DNA of 64,000 bases, from contig NZ_KQ949030.1 in the NCBI RefSeq assembly GCF_001514285.1, positions 184,634 through 248,633 on the forward strand, given 5' to 3'. The stretch's first letter is position 1. Every line of letters starts with the position of its first letter. The notes under the pieces were generated by a model that made no database searches, had not been told where the DNA came from, and saw only the letters and a program-made list of their open reading frames with translations. This stretch comes from Streptomyces sp. DSM 15324 (lineage in GTDB: Bacteria > Actinomycetota > Actinomycetes > Streptomycetales > Streptomycetaceae). Below are positions 60,820-64,000 of the stretch, one piece after another. A program made the translations under genes and the position numbers.

Positions 60820-62013
60820 TCAGTTCAGGGTCCAGACCTGGTTGGGCTGGGTTCCGTTGCCGTAGCAGTCCCAGATCTGCAGGCGGCTCCCGTTGGCCGA
60901 GCCGGCGGCGTCGAGGCACTTGCCCGACTGCGGGTTGGTGACGGTTCCGTTGCCGTTGAACTGCCAGTTCTGGGCACCGCTGCCGTTGCACGTCCACAGC
61001 TGGACAGCCGCGCCGTTGGCGGTGGAGCCGCCGGAGACGTCGAGGCACTTGCTGCTCCGCGGGTTCTTGAGGGTGCTGCCGGAGCGGGTCCACTGCTGGT
61101 TCCAGCCGGCTCCGCAGTCCCAGAGCTGGACGGGGGTGCCGTCGTAGCTGCCCAGTTCCGTGAGGTCGAGGCAGCGGCCGCTGCCCTGTCCCTTGACGGT
61201 GCCCGTCCCGCTACCACCTCCTCCTCCCCCGCTTCCGTCGCCGGGGATGACGTCGGCGGAGAAGCTGTTGACGGCGAGGCCTTCGCCGCCCTGCCAGGGT
61301 TCGAATCCGGCCTGGACGCTGGTGAGGTACCAGGAGCGGTCGACCCGGGTCCGGTTGTCGACGTCGTTGACGAAGTCCATGACGTCGAACGACCAGCTGC
61401 CGATCGCGGAGGGCGCGACGTAGGACACGACGTCGTTCCCGCCGTTGTTGCCCTGCCAGAGCTCCCAGTTCCGGCCTCCGACGGAGGCTTCCCCGACCCG
61501 GTTGCCGACCGGTGAGATGGAGCCCTGCCGGTTGAACCAGATCATGATCTCCATCTCGTTGACGCCGGTCGTCTTCGGCGACGGGTCCAACCAGATGTCG
61601 TAGGAGGCGTCGTAGGTACCGCCCGCGTAGCTGTAGGAGATGGCGGACGGGGCGCTGCCGATCCGGCCGACCTGGCGGGGCAGATTGGTACCGGGCGAGC
61701 AGCCGTCGTAGTGGCAGCCGATGTAGGCCGCCGGGTAGGACAGCGGGGCGCCGCCGGAGGTCCAGCCCTTCTGGGAGACGAGCTGGAAACCGGTGCCGGT
61801 GACGTTGATGCACTGCTCGGCGCTGCTGCCCCAGCGGTTGTTCATCACCGTGTACTTGCCCTGGATGGTGGTCGCGCCGAACTGGTCGCAGATACGGGTG
61901 TCGGCCAGGGCGGAGGCCCGGGGGACGACGGCGCTCAGGGACGACACCACGAGCACCGCCGCGAGAAGAGCGGCTCTGAGCAGCCGAGAGGGGGAACGGG
62001 GTCGCGCGTACAT
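60820..62013 (-). CDS. Secreted GH12 endoglucanase with C-terminal CBM13 (ricin-type lectin) domain
   Basis: A 397-residue secreted enzyme starting at ATG 62013 after AAGGAG. Residues 1-36 are a signal peptide ending RASA. The catalytic GH12 jelly-roll (~37-258) opens with ADTRICDQFGATTIQGKYTVMNNRWG. It shows the nucleophile region VNEMEIMIWFNRQG and the acid/base Glu in SVQAGFEPWQGGEGLAVNSF. A Gly/Ser linker (~264-273) leads to a beta-trefoil with three repeats of the G-x-C-L-D...Q-x-W type (SGRCLDL, SSKCLDV, SGKCLDA and QVWTLN at the end). It hydrolyses beta-1,4-glucans or xyloglucan outside the cell. A perfect CebR box 35 bases upstream links it to cellulose-derived induction. Confidence 0.93.
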   Translation of the reverse strand: MYARPRSPSRLLRAALLAAVLVVSSLSAVVPRASALADTRICDQFGATTIQGKYTVMNNRWGSSAEQCINVTGTGFQLVSQKGWTSGGAPLSYPAAYIGCHYDGCSPGTNLPRQVGRIGSAPSAISYSYAGGTYDASYDIWLDPSPKTTGVNEMEIMIWFNRQGSISPVGNRVGEASVGGRNWELWQGNNGGNDVVSYVAPSAIGSWSFDVMDFVNDVDNRTRVDRSWYLTSVQAGFEPWQGGEGLAVNSFSADVIPGDGSGGGGGGSGTGTVKGQGSGRCLDLTELGSYDGTPVQLWDCGAGWNQQWTRSGSTLKNPRSSKCLDVSGGSTANGAAVQLWTCNGSGAQNWQFNGNGTVTNPQSGKCLDAAGSANGSRLQIWDCYGNGTQPNQVWTLN

Positions 62014-62047
62014 GTGGCGGACTCCTTGGTTCGGAAGCGGATACGGG

Positions 62048-62061
62048 TGGGAGCGCTCCCA
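62048..62061. promoter_or_regulatory. CebR-type operator upstream of the GH12 gene
   Basis: TGGGAGCGCTCCCA is a perfect 14-bp palindrome identical to the operator described for the streptomycete cellulose regulator CebR (LacI family). It lies 35-48 bases before the GH12 start codon, suited to repression relieved by cello-oligosaccharides. Confidence 0.88.
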
Positions 62062-62259
62062 AGCGCCGCCACCGTAGAGCCGCCGCCGCTCCCCCGTAAA
62101 GGAGTTCGACCGCTTTCGTCGAGGCTTTTCTCAATACTCGAGATTAGAGCTCACAGCGACCGCGGTCGACGACGTCCTCCCGCCACAGGGGCGCTCAAGC
62201 GACCACGGAGCCGCGCGGTTCTCCTCACGTGCGTGAGGGCGGCGGACCGAGGCCGTTGT

Positions 62260-62838
62260 TCAGGCGCGGACCAGTGGTGTGTCGACCAGATGCTCGGCCA
62301 GGAACCACGCCTGCAGCTCGCCGGTCCTGATCACCTGGGACACCAGCAGGTCGTTGGTGCCGTCGTCGCCCAGCTCGGCGGCTCGTGAGGCGGCGTCATG
62401 GGCGTCGACGAGGATGGTCTCGTGGGCCTCCAGCAGCCGTGACAGCATCGCCGGCACCTCCTCCACGCCGTCCGGAGGCCGCGGAATCGACGTGATCTCG
62501 GCGACGTGCCGGGGGTCGCCCACGGCGACACCGCCCAGGGACTGGACTCGTTCGGCGACGGTGTCGACGATGTCGAGCTGTTCCCCCGCATGCTTGTCCA
62601 GGACCAGGTGCAGCTGGTAGAAGGTCGCGCCGCGCATCAGCCAGTGGTGCTTCTTGTAGAGGCCGTAGAGGATCTGGGTGTCCGCCAGGACCTTGTTCAA
62701 GCGCTGGCAGGAGTACATCCGCGCCTCATAGGACAGGCCGACCGGGAACTGTTTGACGGTCCCGAACTCCTGGATGACCTCGCCCTTCTGGTGCAACCAC
62801 GGCTGGCTGCTGCTCACGGGCTGGGAACTGGTGGTCAT
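62260..62838 (-). CDS. dps: Dps-family ferritin-like DNA-protection protein
   Basis: A 192-residue protein starting at ATG 62838 behind a strong AGGAGG (the open frame extends far upstream without support). The four-helix ferritin-like body contains LNKVLADTQILYGLYKKHHWLMRGATFYQLHLVLDKHAGEQLDIVDTVAERV (about residues 50-101). This carries the Dps ferroxidase ligands: His in KKHHW, and Asp/Glu in the LxxxxxxxxDxxxE stretch. LGGVAVGDPRHVAEIT follows. The N-terminal ~35 residues are a polar tail as in actinobacterial Dps. It should form a dodecamer storing iron and shielding DNA under stress. It is monocistronic, divergent from the amidohydrolase gene. Confidence 0.9.
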   Translation of the reverse strand: MTTSSQPVSSSQPWLHQKGEVIQEFGTVKQFPVGLSYEARMYSCQRLNKVLADTQILYGLYKKHHWLMRGATFYQLHLVLDKHAGEQLDIVDTVAERVQSLGGVAVGDPRHVAEITSIPRPPDGVEEVPAMLSRLLEAHETILVDAHDAASRAAELGDDGTNDLLVSQVIRTGELQAWFLAEHLVDTPLVRA

Positions 62839-63447
62839 GATCCGCCTCCTGCGGTGCCGTGCTGTGTGTACCCGGGTGACGCTAGGTGCTGTGGCCGGGC
62901 ACGGCTTGCCCGGCAGTGAATGCGGTCGTGCCCGCCAGCGCACAGTGCGCTCTCGTGCGCGTTCCCGTGCGCCGGGGGCAGGCGGTGAGCACGTCGCGGG
63001 CGCGCCCGCGAGGCCGGTCGCGTGGTGGTGGGTGTCGCAGCGGAACTCTCCGGTGGCGAGCGTCCGTACTGGCCTGCGTGCCCAGCACGATCGTGAGCCG
63101 GTCCGGACGGCATGGCGGCCAGGGAACTGCCCGGGTCCGGGATCGTTCGGCCGCACCGAAGACACATCCGCCCTGTGCGCGGGCGTGACGCCGGCGATGC
63201 TCCTCGCCGTGGTCACGGAAAGGAAGGCTGTGCACTGTCGGAACGCCTCCGGTGCGCTGCCGGGACACATGCCCGGTTCAGCTCGGCATAGCGTCGCGGC
63301 GAAGCAGCCGCCGGCCGCCGGTCCTGGCCCGTGCACCGCAGGGAGAGCCGCCCAGGATTCGGTTCGGTCGAGCACGGGAGCCCGGTGACCGAAGCAGGCT
63401 CCGCTTCGAAAATCGATGTTCTGCAGGCCGAAGGAGGTTGTCGAAAG
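62839..63447. other. Intergenic region between Dps and amidohydrolase genes
   Basis: About 610 bases with no supported gene. It should hold both divergent promoters, but I could not pick out a convincing -35/-10 pair. Open frames here lack ribosome sites and motifs. Confidence 0.4.
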
Positions 63448-64000
63448 GTGTCCACGATGCCGGTCGGTGGGCTTGTCCCCCGCGCCCCGGGCAACGCGGC
63501 GGATCTCGTGGTCCGCAACGCGAAGATTCACACCGGGGACCCGGTCCGCCCGCAGGCGGGGGCGATTGCCATCCGCGAGGGCCGCATCACCGTCGTCGGT
63601 GACGACCACGACGTGGCCGCCCAGGTCGGACCGGCCACGACGGTGGTCGACGCCCTCGGCCGCCGGATGGTCCCCGGCCTCAACGACTCCCACCTGCACG
63701 TCATCCGGGGCGGGCTCAACTACGTCCTGGAGCTGCGCTGGGACGGCGTGCCCACACTGCGCCAGGGCCTGGCGATGCTGCGTGAGCAGGCCGCGCGTAC
63801 CCCCAGGGGCCAGTGGGTACGGGTGGTCGGCGGATGGTCGGCCGAGCAGTTCGCCGAGCGGCGACTGCCGACCGTCGCCGAGCTGAACGCCGCCGCGCCG
63901 GACACTCCCGTATTCGTCCTGCACCTGTACCAGTCGGCGGTTCTCAACCGGGCGGCCCTCAGGGCCGCCGGATACACCCGGGACACCCCTGACCCCAAGG
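63448..64000 (+). CDS. Amidohydrolase, YtcJ-like (3' end outside window)
   Basis: The first ~184 residues of a metal-dependent amidohydrolase, cut by the right window edge. I start it at GTG 63448 (VSTMPVGGLVP) with AAGGAGG 10 bases upstream; ATG 63457 is an alternative. The opening ADLVVRNAKIHTGDPVRPQAGAIAIREGRITVVGDD is the typical beta-sandwich, and VPGLNDSHLHVIRGGLNYV contains the HxH metal motif (His-Leu-His) of the superfamily. GQWVRVVGGWSAEQFAERRLPT and FVLHLYQSAVLNRAAL are characteristic of the YtcJ/exoenzyme-regulatory group (amidohydrolase_3). The substrate is unknown. It has no apparent signal peptide in the visible part. Confidence 0.9.
   Translation, partial: MSTMPVGGLVPRAPGNAADLVVRNAKIHTGDPVRPQAGAIAIREGRITVVGDDHDVAAQVGPATTVVDALGRRMVPGLNDSHLHVIRGGLNYVLELRWDGVPTLRQGLAMLREQAARTPRGQWVRVVGGWSAEQFAERRLPTVAELNAAAPDTPVFVLHLYQSAVLNRAALRAAGYTRDTPDPK

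Noticed and set aside
1..64000. CRISPR arrays, tRNA and rRNA genes
   Set aside because: No regularly spaced direct repeats, cloverleaf-like sequences or rRNA stretches were noticed on either strand.

Overview
The window is a high-GC actinobacterial chromosome segment, most likely Streptomyces. The evidence is strong G/C third-position bias, many GTG and TTG starts, translationally coupled operons, a perfect CebR-type box in front of a secreted GH12 cellulase, and decayed Streptomyces-style insertion sequences. No rRNA, tRNA or CRISPR array was seen. All family calls come from reading motifs; no database search was possible.

Layout. (1) 0-3.2 kb: end of a sugar-catabolic operon (zinc dehydrogenase, KduD-like SDR, aldo/keto reductase, GntR regulator). 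(2) 3.4-7.3 kb: an S1-domain protein, an IS630-type transposase, an IS5-type remnant, a frameshifted gene and a small secreted crystallin-like protein. (3) 7.9-9.6 kb: an SDR divergent from a LysR regulator across a clear operator. (4) 10.3-22.4 kb: a sugar-acid gene cluster, with an RbsABC-type ABC transporter, an IclR regulator, a cyclase/hydrolase, two 2-hydroxyacid dehydrogenases, two beta-hydroxyacid dehydrogenases, a gluconate-5-dehydrogenase-like SDR and an L-idonate-dehydrogenase-like enzyme. A shared motif (CCAATATGCTG) lies before several of these transcripts.

(5) 22.5-41.7 kb: a 19-kb, four-gene, single-strand locus that is the most unusual part of the window. It encodes a 410-residue orphan, a 1226-residue beta-rich orphan, a DNase I/exonuclease III-fold (EEP) protein and a 4225-residue protein with a long beta-rich N-terminal region followed by about 15 LysM-like units. 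None has a recognisable signal peptide. A LacI-family gene lacking its 5' half lies at its upstream edge. I cannot assign a function; it is the best candidate for an undescribed system.

(6) 42.6-49.1 kb: a PucR-type regulator divergent from an acyl-CoA ligase, DUF3556 membrane protein and FAD oxidoreductase set, with a MITE-like element whose end supplies the ligase stop codon. (7) 49.7-56.6 kb: a DinB protein, then a ribose operon (LacI regulator, RbsB, RbsC, single-domain RbsA, RbsK, RbsD) with two GTAATCGATTAC operators, divergent promoters and a long leader. (8) 57-64 kb: a membrane acyltransferase-like protein, a NarL/DesK-type two-component pair, a GH12-CBM13 glucanase under a CebR box, a Dps-like ferritin and the start of a YtcJ-like amidohydrolase cut by the window end.
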